Assembly (NCBI RefSeq): GCF_015706575.1
Contig: NW_024037058.1
Span: forward strand, 15,707,547 to 15,771,546
Direction of reading: 5' to 3'
Source: Patiria miniata
Taxonomy: Eukaryota; Echinodermata; Asteroidea; Valvatida; Asterinidae
DNA length: 64,000 nt
Shown here: in pieces, positions 53,811-64,000 of the stretch
Position numbering within the stretch: position 1 is the stretch's first letter
Layout: every line of letters starts with the position of its first letter
Notes under the pieces: generated by a model
Told to the model about the DNA's origin: nothing
What the model saw: only the letters and a program-made list of their open reading frames with translations
Databases searched by the model: none
Program-made: the position numbers and the translations under genes

Positions 53811-54387
53811 TCCGCTCGTACCCCCAGCCCCCGCCCTGCAAGCAGGGCGCTGGAAGGGCAGATGAGTTCACAGAATCTTGTGAAGGAAGTGGGGATGGCG
53901 TTCTGGGTAATGTATCATTACCTATGTATAAAGCATCTGGCTGCAGCTGTAGACCGCGGTTAGCCAATGCGCGCAAATACTATCCGAAAAAAAATTGCCA
54001 TAGAAAATGCATACACACCATACCGGATGTGATTTCTTTTTCATTGCGAACCATGTGGACAAATTGTGAGCGTCGAATGACATACGATATATGCATATCG
54101 ACACTTCGTGAATTCAAAACGGAGCCTGAGCACCTGACGGGAGTTGAAAATTTACAAAACAGATAAGACTTACAGAATATTATTCTTTTCAACCAAAAAA
54201 GGGCGCCGCATTTATGAATGGGATTAGAATAGTGATGAATGACTCAGTCTTAACGGCCGTTTCAAACCTTGCAGGGTCGTGGTCGTGATGCATGCAGGTC
54301 ACAGGTCACGCAAAAGCTATCCATTCAGAGCGTTAATTTGTCAGCCTTTCCCAGCGTCCTGTTTGCAGGGCGGGGGGTACGAGTGAA
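53811..54387 (+). mobile_element. MITE with 9 bp target duplication, copy 3
   Basis: 577 bases, ends tccgctcgtacc and ggtacgagtgaa, flanked by perfect tgttattat at 53802-53810 and 54388-54396. It is inserted in the loop of a larger inverted-repeat element. Confidence 0.9.
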
Positions 54388-55004
54388 TGTTATTATGTGC
54401 TTTATATATACGGATCCGTGCATCGTGGGGCTTTTTAGGGAGCTTCAAAATGGCCGCCGCGTGTGTGCAAGGGCGGCACGGTACGTCTTGTGCACACGCA
54501 TAGGTCGAAGCGCTATCCAGTCGGTATAATAGAGATCAGTGGGTATACGTCTGAACACTTAACGTCTGGCCAACTCCTAATATCTCCCCCAACCCATAAA
54601 TAGGGGAAACTAGAGCGCATGCGCGACTCCTGCAGGCAATTTCTGTTCATTTTCAGTCCTACACATAAAGAGCTGACCAGTGAAGTTGCACAAACGTTGC
54701 TGTATCTTTCACATTACTGGAAGAAATTTGAGAGTTTGTACTACATGTACATGTACTATGATTTGTGTAGAAAGCGCGCTGCATATATTAAGCCAAACAG
54801 GTGCGCGCGCATCATACATCCAGTACGAATTGGCCTAGACGTTGCAACCTCGTGCCCCGTGGGCATGATCTTGCAGCGCCATGTTGTTTCCCATCATGCC
54901 TTGCGCGATCGTAACCCCTGGAACTGTGTAATTTAAATGTGCCAAAATACGGCACATTATAATTAGGGCTGCAGTTTATCCGTTTTACGTGCCGACGCCA
55001 TCTT

Positions 55005-55290
55005 TAAAATGTTAAAAGTTGTGATTTTGAAGAATCGATCCTTTCAAACACAACGTTTGGACGTTGTGTTTATTAGCAAAGATTTGTATTAAAATGTACG
55101 TACCCCTTTCGTGCCTATACAACCACAGATACAGAGTCTTTTTTTAGCGAAAAACGCGGCTGACAAAATCCATATCGTACAGGCATCGCGACTTTTGAAT
55201 CATAATTTGTTTTTTCGTACGTGACGTTACGTGCAAAGCACGCGAGCGCATTATGGGCGCGCCCGGCGTGCAATCTTCGAAATGCGCGCG
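55005..55290. repeat. Dispersed repeat related to 60660-60935
   Basis: Shares, in order, atcctttcaa.acga..ttt, a..tgtacgt, gtacaggca.cg, gttcgtacgtg.cgt.acgtgca and cgcgagcgca with 60660-60935, same orientation. Confidence 0.55.
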
Positions 55291-55339
55291 CAGTACGCTG
55301 TGAATAGCCATTCAGCGTCATCACAGCCAGGGGGTTTTA

Positions 55340-55402
55340 CTCCAGGGGCGCGTGCTCGTTCCTTACACTAATAGTGTAAGGAACGAGCACGCGCCCCTGG
55401 AG
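55340..55402. repeat. Perfect 31-base-arm palindrome
   Basis: ctccaggggcgcgtgctcg through ttacacta, one centre base, then the exact reverse complement. It lies inside the composite element near its right end. Confidence 0.85.
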
Positions 55403-55445
55403 TCGAGGCTGTAGACGTTGTTTTGACGGGTTCGTGGGTTATATT

Positions 55446-55474
55446 CATAGACATAAAGAACCTTTATGTCTATG
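55446..55474. mobile_element. 29-base palindromic micro-insertion with 8 bp target duplication
   Basis: catagacataaag, three bases, ctttatgtctatg. Flanked by gttatatt (55438-55445) and gttatact (55475-55482). The opposite terminal repeat of the host element (near 53560) lacks it and has the single site aacatcac (reverse gtgatgtt). Confidence 0.7.
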
Positions 55475-55584
55475 GTTATACTGGTTGGTCGTGATAGCGC
55501 CCTCTCGCGGCGGCGGGTTACCGCTGAGGCGGGTTATCGCGTATCAAACCATAACAACGTCTAGCACTTAGAGACTAGGCTTTG

Positions 55585-56920
55585 CTTGAAATCAGTGTTT
55601 GTTTTTGTATGCGATGCCTTGGGTAAAACATAACCAATTCGTCCCGCCGTGATTTGTTTTAAAAGTAATAATGTTACAATCTTATCCAGCCAATATAATA
55701 TGCAGTATCACATAAAATATTATTATGAGCGCAATGGAAAAGGGGGATATAAGGTTGAGTGGACGTAATAATTCATAGTGAACGTTAAAGTACGGAATGC
55801 ACATTCCAAATAAAAACACCAAGTGCACGATATAAATCCATTACTTGCTATTGCGGTATCGAATCCGGATACGGGAAGCACGTTTCCCACGCAACAAAGG
55901 GGGCTGTTTAGGAAATCGGCCAAGTTTCGGATTTTAAGTGAACACGTTTTCTAGAAATGCTCCTTAATTCGTGACATACATTCGTTTTTTGTTTCACCAC
56001 ATTTATCGGTGGTCAAAAAGAACAATAAAGTTCAACTTATTTAGATGTGGATATTTTTTTGTCATTCGAGGCAGAAGCCCATTGTGACAGGATTTTTCAA
56101 TTTTAACTTTTTGGTAAGATTCTCTGATTTGTTTCATTTCAATGACGAGGGGCCAAGAGCTAGAGATGAACAAGTTTAACTTATGTACATGTACATCCTG
56201 CCTGCTGCACTAATGGCGGACACGTTTTGATTTGGGGTTAATTTGTGTGTTCTATAAAACCATTAACAAATACCAAAATAAGGCCTTTCTAATTGAGACC
56301 ATCATATTATTTTTAAAAAAAAAGCTAATTATGGCATCCAGGGCTACGGTTACGTCTATTGTCAGCATATTCCAACGTAGTTGTAATAGTCCAACATAGA
56401 CAATAAATACAAGACAGGAGATTGGGACGCGGTCTAAGGGTGCACGCCTGTAAATAGGCCAAAAATCCGTCCGCCTTGCTCATGAATAAAAGTTATAACC
56501 TCAAAATATTCTATAGTAGAGAGTTCTGAGAGCCATGGAATTGGGAAATCGAAGACATGTGGCACTGAACCTATGGCCTGGACTTGGAGCTTCCAATTCT
56601 GAGCATTTTGGATGCAATCCGGCCCGAAAGTGGCGCTATTTAGCCATGTTGTGGAGGGATTCTTTTTTTCAAAATGGCTACTTTTCCAGTTTGGGAAACA
56701 TCATTCGTTATAGGGGTGTTCTTCTTTGGGTGAGAATATCTCAAAAAGTCAATGGTCAACCCACCAAAAATTGAAAAGAAAATGAAAGGTGACATGTTGA
56801 TCATCATTTTTCTGTGCAGCTTGACTACCTGTGAGAGTTCTGAGTATTTTTAAACGAATTTTGAAGTATGGGCATTTTGCACTAGTGTCTATGGGAATTT
56901 TATTGCAGGCGTGCACCCAT
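55585..56920. other. Intergenic stretch upstream of duplicon 2, nothing recognised
   Basis: A/T-rich sequence to the left edge of the duplicated GPCR block. No exon or repeat pair was recognised. Confidence 0.5.
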
Positions 56921-57296
56921 AGTGAACCCTCGGCAGTGAGGGCGCTCCTGAGAGCTACATTATCAAATTGTACTTTTACAACCATCGAAACACATACCCT
57001 GGACGATTTTTCTTTGTACGGCGACGTACGACGCGATACGTGAGGTCAGCGTGGTGCAATGCACTTCGCAAAGCCCGGACTTGTTTTACAACAGCAACGG
57101 GGAAGAAGTGATTATAACACAACGTAAGGAGCCGACGTGCCATAGCTTGTTCAAACACGACTAAAAACACCTACAGTAAAGTCACTCGTGTCCGCTCCGT
57201 GTTCTGCGCTTTACCCTATAACATAGCACGGCTGTTCATTTATATCCACGGGAATCTTCACATCACATTGCCTTATAGCTTAGACCTCAAGCAAGT

Positions 57297-58550
57297 ATGG
57301 ACAACGCATCATCAAGCTTTGTCTCACCAACAGCGAGCACGGACCTGATAGATGACAAGCCGCTAACGGCCGGGCCTGATGTCGGTATGACCATCAACGC
57401 CATATTAAAACTCGTCTTCTACGTGACCGTCATGATTGTTGGCATATCAGGCAACAGCTTGATCCTGAAAGTCTACTGGTCCAAGCCCCAGAAGACCAGT
57501 ACCCACGTGTTGATCATGGGTCTGGCTTGGATTGATCTCATGGTGTGTGTCTGTCGCATCTACAGTTTGGGTTTCTTCATCTATGTCCTCCTTGGGCGAG
57601 AACTCCCAAGCGTGTTCACCGCAATCAGGATCTTTGACGTCGTCAATATCTATGCGTCCATTACTGTGACAGGTGCCATCGCTCTAGAGCGACACGACTG
57701 CGTCTGTCGATCGGGCAAGAGGCTGCTGAATCACCACTGGGCCAAGCTTATTTACCTCGGCTCGTACGTCGCTGCCACTGCTGTGTGTATTCCATTCACT
57801 ATCAATATGCTATCTCCTTCTGTGACAGCTCAAAAAGTCTCCTTGACCTTCCAGTTGCTTCTCTATCTTGTCATTGTGTTCATTGCCGTGATTTGCTACG
57901 GGAAAGTCTACCAAGCCATACGGAAACACGTCAAAGTCAATGTACTGAGCCGACATGGACCAGGGACCAGTTGGTGCACGGCTGTTGAGGCTGAGGGCAG
58001 ACGACACGATGCCTCTGTCGTCACGGGGGCCAGGACCTCGCCAGCTCTGCCCTCCTCGGACAAAGAACCGTTGACAGCTGACCGGTCGGGACCCAGGTCC
58101 GTCTTTGTCGTCTCAGCCACTGAATTAGCCGGACCCTCGACAAATCCCACAGATGCCCGGGAACATCTCGCCGACGTATTCCCATCAACGGGGAACCCTG
58201 CACCGGCATCGCAGAACCACGAGGATGACCGCGAACTGAGGTCTCCCAATCCCCAGGCCAGAGACAACCCGATCGGTACGACGATGACACTCCAGCGGAA
58301 GACCACACGAATGCTCTTTGTCACCAGTGTCGTGTTCCTTGTTACCTGGCTACCCTACTGGCTTTATGTCGCCGTCGCTCTTCACAAGTCCAATGGCGGT
58401 GACGTTCACCCCAACGTGCTGTCGGTCATGTACAACTGTACGTTGTTTGTGTACATCAACAATGTCGTCAATCCTTTCATCTACGGACTCGCCAATAGGC
58501 GCTTTAGAAAAGACTGCTTTGATGTGCTCAGAAAGATGAAGCCGTGTTGA
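57297..58550 (+). CDS. Intronless rhodopsin-family (class A) orphan GPCR, copy 2
   Basis: A 417-residue intact ORF, paralogue of 34427-35686. By hand alignment it differs by about 28 substitutions and one 2-residue deletion in the third loop. The changes gather in TM3 (A115V, V118I, L119Y), TM5 (T192V, V193I, T196I) and the third loop. The last 91 residues (TM6, TM7, tail) are identical. The same features apply: ERH instead of DRY, NPFIY in TM7, no TM3 Cys. Start, 5' flank and 3' flank match copy 1, so both likely inherited the same promoter and both look functional. Confidence 0.93.
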   Translation: MDNASSSFVSPTASTDLIDDKPLTAGPDVGMTINAILKLVFYVTVMIVGISGNSLILKVYWSKPQKTSTHVLIMGLAWIDLMVCVCRIYSLGFFIYVLLGRELPSVFTAIRIFDVVNIYASITVTGAIALERHDCVCRSGKRLLNHHWAKLIYLGSYVAATAVCIPFTINMLSPSVTAQKVSLTFQLLLYLVIVFIAVICYGKVYQAIRKHVKVNVLSRHGPGTSWCTAVEAEGRRHDASVVTGARTSPALPSSDKEPLTADRSGPRSVFVVSATELAGPSTNPTDAREHLADVFPSTGNPAPASQNHEDDRELRSPNPQARDNPIGTTMTLQRKTTRMLFVTSVVFLVTWLPYWLYVAVALHKSNGGDVHPNVLSVMYNCTLFVYINNVVNPFIYGLANRRFRKDCFDVLRKMKPC

Positions 58551-58642
58551 ACTATTCTGAATTCTTAACCCGAAGGGGTCTTTTCTCGTGTATACCTGTT
58601 ACAACGAGTCTGCCTGTTATACTTCTTATGACGCTTAAGCAC

Positions 58643-58648
58643 AATAAA
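58643..58648 (+). terminator. Polyadenylation signal, GPCR copy 2
   Basis: AATAAA 93 bases after the stop codon, in the same context as in copy 1. Confidence 0.7.
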
Positions 58649-59150
58649 ACACCTCGGTGTCAATCGACACTATAAAGTGGTTCATCGATCAACATATTAA
58701 GTTTCACTTGTTCAGTTGTGCAATGTGTAAATAAGATATGCACAGAACGCGCATTTTGCCCAAACTATCAAAATGTGTCCGTACACCTTGACATGCGTCT
58801 TGCATGATAACGTTTATAACCGTGTATAAACCATCGTTGGTATTTAACTGTATAAACTGTTTAATTAAAAGGGCATATATTTAACAATATAATACCTGTG
58901 TCGAAATCGTATACAAGCCCAGTTGTTTTGCACTTTGACGATGGAAACTAAGACGGGAGGGATTCGCGCTACCGTACCGTCGGTTCAAACCCGGTGCAAA
59001 GGCGGAAAGCGAACGCGACAAGTATTTGCGCTGCGAATTCATAAAAGTTGACCATATTTCAACTCGTGCGAATTTTGCAGCGAATGTCTCATGATATCAA
59101 TTTGATTCACATTCGCATGAAGTATGAACTTCCCGTCAATTTGTTGAACA

Positions 59151-59650
59151 CAGGGTGAGTGACTGAAAAAAAACTCGAAACCCAAATGGCAGGACCAATT
59201 TTTTTGAATGAAGTTCTTCCTGTAGCACTTTCAATCTAGGATATAAAAGTCCATTCATTAAGCCTTCTGCTAGTACATGTACGCGAATCATTCAAATCAC
59301 TAACGTACTTTTCAAGTTAAGGAATTTTTGAACACAAACACCATTTTAATGTTCTGTCCACGGATCACAGAAAAGTAAGCGTTCTTTCAGCTCAGCAAAA
59401 CGAAAACAATTCTCATAGGGATGTACGTGAAATGTTTTCGTTTTGCTGGAACAACACACCTTTTTTTGTGATCCGTGGTGTTTGTGTTCAACCGTTCCTT
59501 ACTTGAAAAGTACATGAGTGATTTGAATGATTCTTGTACTAAAAGAAAGCTTAATGACTTGGCGTTCATATCCTAGATTTTGAAAGTGCTACAGGCAAAA
59601 CTTCATTCAAAGATTAGTCCTGCCATTTTTTATTTTTTTTTTTCGCTTTA
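59151..59650. mobile_element. TA-target foldback MITE in duplicon 2, uninterrupted
   Basis: About 500 bases, with inverted arms running from cagggtgagtg to the T-rich right end. Homologous to 4264-4696; contains the empty site gaatgaagttcttcctgtag near 59215. Confidence 0.75.
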
Positions 59651-60239
59651 ATTCTGTTCGATATGTGTTCGGGGTGTATGACCGTCCAGGTCAAACCATT
59701 TCAATTCCATTGTTTAAATCAATTGTTTCCACACCCCTCCCCGGGCTGCCCCACCCAAGACGTGGGGATTGTCACTTTTGAACTGACAAAATCGCCACCC
59801 CTTGGGCGAAATGTAAGTGACAATCTCCGACACACATGAGCTGGGCGCACTAAACTGATTGCCTTTCCATCTCTAGTGCGCAGATGATAAAAAAAAAAAA
59901 AATGTTTTTGAGTTTATACAACAATTCCAAGCCTTGCACTTAAAAAAAAACAAAAAAAAAACAACCTTACCAAACCCCGACATATGACTCGGGCAGGCCG
60001 GGGGAGAAGTGGGGGGGGGGGATCAGTTGATAGATGCATTAATGTACATGCATGGTTTATTAGATAACAATTTAAAAAAAAAAGAAGTGAGAAAATTATG
60101 ACTGCTAGTGGAAATTACCTTTAAAAAAAACACCCCAAAAATTGGACTTTTTTTAGGAGCACGCGTCAAATTTCAGTGATCGTGTGATTGACACGTCCTT
60201 TCCGAGTTTTTGTGTATTATTTTCTTTCTCTTCAGAATG

Positions 60240-60480
60240 TCATTTCAAAGTACCCCGATTCTTATTTCATTATAAGTCTCCCAGGATTGGAATTCATCGA
60301 GTTACACAGGTCTGCAGACGCTGAATAATGTACCAATTCGATACCTTTGTTGACATTTTCGGAACGCCGTGGAGAACTGCACGAAAATGATTCGGATCTG
60401 AAGAATCGATATTTGAATGGAAATGACGTTTAATTGGGTTATATTAACAATGCTTTTGATTTGGATCTGAAGAAAAACTG
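60240..60480 (+). pseudogene. Duplicon copy 2 of the exon-like fragment, broken
   Basis: Same acceptor context and reading frame as 39930-40114. Here the frame is interrupted by TAA in A-D-A-E-stop and again after N-G-N-D-V, while the codon that is TAG in copy 1 is TAT here. Both copies are decayed independently. Confidence 0.4.
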
Positions 60481-60659
60481 AATTAAGCCGACGGACATCA
60501 AAAAAGAAATGGCTGACCCTCGGTTCAGACAGGCGTGCTAGAGTCGCGCCGATCCAAATTAAAGGCAAGATGCAACTCAATGCAAATGTATTTAAATGTT
60601 TGTAAATAACTGGTGACCTTCAAAAATAAGGACTGCAGGCGATGTGTTTAACGCGCGAC

Positions 60660-60935
60660 GCAGTGCTCATAATTTAAAAGTTTTCTTTTTGCAGATTTAA
60701 TCCTTTCAACACGAGATTTCGATGTCGTGTAACAGAGCAAAAACTTACAATAAATGTACGTTCCACTGTCGCTGCGCCCTAATACAACACAACATACATT
60801 TTTTAAAGTGGAAAACTGAGACTTCCAGTAGGCCAATCAATGTTGTACAGGCACGGCTCAGTCTTGAAATACAAATTGTTCGTACGTGTCGTGACGTGCA
60901 AGAGATAACGCGAGCGCACATGGCGTATGTTCTAG
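60660..60935. repeat. Dispersed repeat related to 55005-55290
   Basis: Same block order as 55005-55290; lies in the spacer between the two blocks of duplicon 2. Confidence 0.55.
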
Positions 60936-62129
60936 CCATAGATATAGAATAAAATGACTAGATCGGCAGCGCGTGCATACGCGCCATAGAATGTGCACAA
61001 AATGTCCCGTTCCCGCATGGACGCTCTATGCGCAGTAGTGCGTGGGGCAAAACGTGAGTTACGCGCACCTACATTCCCGCAGGTTTAAATTTGTGCACAA
61101 ATTTGCATTTTTATGTCCGTAAAGTAACATTTTTTTACCAGTAGTTTTCAATTTGCATTTTCAAGCTGGATAGTCACCTCGAAGTTTGCTCTTTTTTCCC
61201 CTCGTATTTATTTTTCGTTTCAAAATGGTGGTGCGCGTTGCTAAGAATCTCCAAATAAATGTCAGCTGATCTAATAAAGTGTGTTTAAAGACATTGTTTT
61301 AAACAATGAAAAGGAAAACGTACAATGTAAAAACTGCTTTAAATTACCGTTGAATTATTTAAGAAAATTGTGAAATGTTTCAATGGATGATATTAGAGAT
61401 TTGTGTTACAATTATTATCCTTTTTGGGATGAGAACAATTTACTTGGATTGCATAGTATATTATGTGTGACTTTTAATGACAATCATATTGCCCCTGAAA
61501 ACCGTTTTAAGAATAAAATTAAATTACACTCCCATTATGTTCCGGCCTTCTGAATAACCTAATTAACTCCTAAAGTTTATTTACATTCTCTACTTTTAGT
61601 ACCCATTTTGTTCAACATTGTGAGATTGCGCCTTCTTGAAGACTTTCAGATGCTGGATACGCCACTATAGAGGTCCAGAGCAAAATAACACAAATTCATT
61701 TGTTCTATTTTTTTATATCAGTGAAGGGCTGGGGGAGGGGCGTACATCCCCGGCCCCCGAGTATCCGGAAGTACAAAGCTGCATCCGATTACGGCATATG
61801 TCATACCCTGAGGAGGGACAATGGAGGAAAAAAAATGATCTTGGTGTTGTCCCTTAAAAGCTGCCGTGAATTGAAATTAAAGGACAGCGCAACAACTACT
61901 GAAAAAAAGAAGTTCAAACTGATCATCATTCTGTTTGTTGATGAAGAAAATAGCTTTCAAACAACTGAATGCAAGGTTTTTTTTTAAGCAACGCGCAACG
62001 GCATTTTAAAAAGGGAAATAAATACGAGAAATAAAATCAACAAAATTTCGAAATGAACATGCAGCTTGATAACCTATTTTGAATTTCGCTAGAGAAATAA
62101 CTACTACAGGTCAAAAATATTACTTTAAG
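60936..62129. other. Spacer inside duplicon 2; one weak exon-like stretch
   Basis: After tttttatatcag at 61721 a frame is open to 61987 (K-Y-K-A-A-S-D-Y-G-I-C-H-T-L-R-R, then K-F-K-L-I-I-I-L-F-V-D-E-E-N). A second frame is also open there, so coding is unproven. The rest is unremarkable. Confidence 0.3.
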
Positions 62130-62305
62130 AAACAAGACCAGTGCGCGGAGTGGCGAAGCCACGAAAGGAATGCTATATGTCTATAGCTTCGGTGTGAGTG
62201 GTGCGAATAAATGGAATAAATAGCATGTACAACTTAGAACTATAGATTCCTTAGGTACATTCAAATCAGAACTACGCAAAGCCATATGTGCGTGAAATTT
62301 AGTTC
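62130..62305 (+). mobile_element. LINE (non-LTR retrotransposon) fragment, end of reverse transcriptase ORF
   Basis: One frame reads Y-S-F-G-V-S-G-A-N-K-W-N-K, a stop, then H-V-Q-L-R-T-I-D-S-L-G-T-F-K-S-E-L-R-K-A. This matches the conserved C-terminal block of many non-LTR reverse transcriptase ORFs (F.V.GA..WN.LP..IR....GTFKS.LK). The fragment carries an internal stop and lacks the catalytic part, so it is a dead 5'-truncated copy. Confidence 0.55.
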
Positions 62306-62614
62306 ATAATGCGGTGATCTACGGAGTAATGTATGCTTTGTTGCCATGGTATTATCGGAGCCGGATTGGTAATTTCCAATGGGGTTTTCGCCCATCTCGT
62401 ATTCAGTAATTCATGTCTTATAGTTGAATGTACAATGTACTTGTATAGATTTTAATATTTCTAAAATACCAGTGAATTAATGTTCGTCGTATGTTTCACC
62501 AATGTACTTTTCCTTATGAGTTAAACTTTCCTAACATTATTTAATAATATTTGTAACGTATGCAGGGCCCCAAGCCATTTGCGAGTTAAAATTGGAATAA
62601 TATTTGAAACGCTG

Positions 62615-62817
62615 ACTTAAAGATATCGTCCATCATTTGTAATTTGTGCATTTTATTTATTTGAAGCAATACAAGTGCTCAAAATCTAAAGAAGGGTACT
62701 GAACAACTAACCTGATGCAGTTTCAGCTCGGCTTCAGCTTTATATTCCGAGAAAAACAGCATTCTAGGATCTCAATTTCAAATAAAAAGCTGCTGAATCA
62801 TGTTTTGAATTGTGCCT
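62615..62817 (-). repeat. Dispersed repeat, inverted copy of 6112-6313
   Basis: Reverse-complement match to the intronic repeat at 6112-6313. Its edge motif gaaacgctgacttaa recurs near the window end (63970-63985), suggesting a third copy there. Confidence 0.8.
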
Positions 62818-62877
62818 GAATTCAGCATCCGAGGCACGTTCTCGCTGAGCCGATTGCAGCTACGCTAATGTGATTAG

Positions 62878-63927
62878 CAACGGTGTCTTTGATCTGGAGA
62901 ATTCAAAGTTAAAATGTGCCAAGAATTCTGAGGAAGTCAGTATACCAGATGTTTTTCAAATTTAAATCCCAAAGGGTATAGGTCACTCGCAAATTGCTTA
63001 TTGAAACCAGTTTTTAACTGTTTGGGCATACTCTGGATTACGAAATAGAGTAAATAAACAAATATATAAATATAGATGACAGGCCGTATGAGTTCATTCA
63101 CATCAAAAGAGATATTAAAGATGGGGTTGCAAAACAAAAAGCTAGTAGAAATAAAATATCTCGAACTAGGTTTTATGGTGTAGTCAAACCTTCTAGAGGA
63201 CGAGTGATGTCCTGACGATACCGCTGGTTAAAATTTATTGAAGTTAAATACAAGTAAATATAATATTAAAGATGGGGTTGCAAAACCAAAACAACCCAAA
63301 ACAGACCCAAAAAACATGAGCATCAACGTCTTTTCCATCACATCTCGGCAGTTGAAGTGTCATTTTGACGCTACTCAACTTAAAATGCAAGGGAACCATT
63401 GATTCGAAGAAATACATGATGCTGAAATAAAATTGAAAGCTCTGTCGCCCCGCAAGCATGATGCGGAAAAAAACATATCAAGCGTTGGACTAGCCAGCGC
63501 CATTCTGGAATATAATGAAATAACACAGCGAACGGCAGGTCAATTATTTCGCCTCTGTCTACGAGGTTCTGCAGAAATGGATGCAAACTGATTACTTTTT
63601 TTCCCCGTGCTTTAAGGTCTAATGCATTTTCTTTAATGCAAGTGCATTCCCAGCACTTTTGGCGAGAATTATTTTCACAGTTTCTGGTCACAGTTCCCGA
63701 TATTGTGTAATGCCGCCGTCAATAGTGAACCACTAGAAATGCTGCGGGTATTTCATTTTATATCTTCGGACAATAATCAAAAATCGTTTTAAACAAGAAA
63801 AATTGTCCTGGTCTTGCTAAAAGTTTTTTAAGAACCAGGACAATTTTCCTTTTTTAAACAAATTTGTAATTATTGCCCGAAGATATAATATAAAACAAAT
63901 TACCACCAGCATTTTTAGTGGTTCCCT
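62878..63927 (+). repeat. Segmental duplication, copy 2, right block
   Basis: Counterpart of 43215-44510 in the same orientation. Separated from its left block by 2.4 kb of different sequence, so the spacer between the blocks was replaced or expanded in at least one copy. Confidence 0.82.
63720..63927. repeat. Long hairpin, duplicon 2 counterpart
   Basis: Inverted arms around aaaaattgtcctggtct / ccaggacaattttcc, homologous to 44300-44512. Confidence 0.75.
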
Positions 63928-64000
63928 ATAATGCATTTGCCGGTTAAATTTGAATACAATCTGGAACGCTGACTTAATGCAATGCCTTCCACGTTTTACC

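Larger units (their letters stand above)
52745..55584. mobile_element. Composite inverted-repeat element carrying three later insertions
   Basis: Left end tttgcgtagtctacggg joined across an insertion to ctagacggtgacatgg, and right end reading (reversed) gcctagtctctaagtgctag then acgttgttatgg, with shared gataacccgcc and cgagagggcgctatcacgac blocks. Inserted in it: 52762-53479, 53811-54387 and 55446-55474. A second inverted pair (53590-53667 / 54412-54545) surrounds the middle insertion. Confidence 0.6.
56921..60512 (+). repeat. Segmental duplication, copy 2, left block
   Basis: Direct-orientation counterpart of 34050-40213. It keeps the uninterrupted (empty) forms of two insertion sites at about 59215 and 59940, which makes it the outgroup for dating insertions in copy 1. 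Confidence 0.9.

Noticed and set aside
61700-61987. 95-codon ORF as a gene
   Set aside because: Two frames are open over the same stretch and no homology is recognised; noted only as a weak exon-like stretch.

Overview
The window looks like nuclear DNA from a marine deuterostome invertebrate, most likely an echinoderm such as a sea star. That is inferred from four things: a hyalin-repeat (HYR) adhesion GPCR with many short exons, intronless rhodopsin-family receptors in close paralogous copies, introns of roughly 0.1-2.7 kb, and a very high density of short DNA-transposon derivatives. No species can be read from the sequence alone.

Positions 1-29871 (+) hold one large multi-exon gene whose 5' end lies outside the window. 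I resolve about 24-25 exons (about 1,800-1,840 codons). Splice phases are consistent throughout except at one optional exon. In order the protein has four HYR-type modules, a degenerate EGF-like module, an unrecognised Cys-containing region, a split Ig-like domain, a large exon with a furin-type RKRR site, a second Ig domain, a SEA domain with a G-S autoproteolysis motif, a hormone-receptor-like Cys module, a GAIN domain, a canonical GPS (HL|TSFAV) and a seven-helix family B2 bundle. It is a cell-surface adhesion GPCR, closest in plan to the SEA/Ig-bearing ADGRF group but with an added HYR ectodomain. Its introns carry many MITE-like and foldback repeats.

Positions 29872-34049 are intergenic, with a likely polyadenylation signal, an AATCA-motif repeat and a 365 bp tandem duplication. 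Two intact intronless rhodopsin-type GPCR genes follow, at 34427-35686 and 57297-58550 (419 and 417 aa, about 93% identical by hand alignment). They lie in two copies of one segmental duplication: 34050-40213 with 43215-44510, and 56921-60512 with 62878-63927. The duplication also carries a short exon-like coding fragment that is now disrupted in both copies. Because one copy keeps empty sites, several transposon insertions can be placed after the duplication: a 2,049 bp element with 270 bp inverted repeats and a 5 bp target duplication, and a 505 bp TTAA-type MITE.

Positions 44.5-56.9 kb between the copies are mostly a nest of non-autonomous DNA transposons, with a possible terminal exon of a minus-strand gene at 47.6 kb. 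The most unusual signals are (1) two palindromic insertions of only 45 and 29 bp, each flanked by an 8 bp target duplication, and (2) several unrelated inverted-repeat elements whose bodies are saturated with one private 6-13 bp motif.
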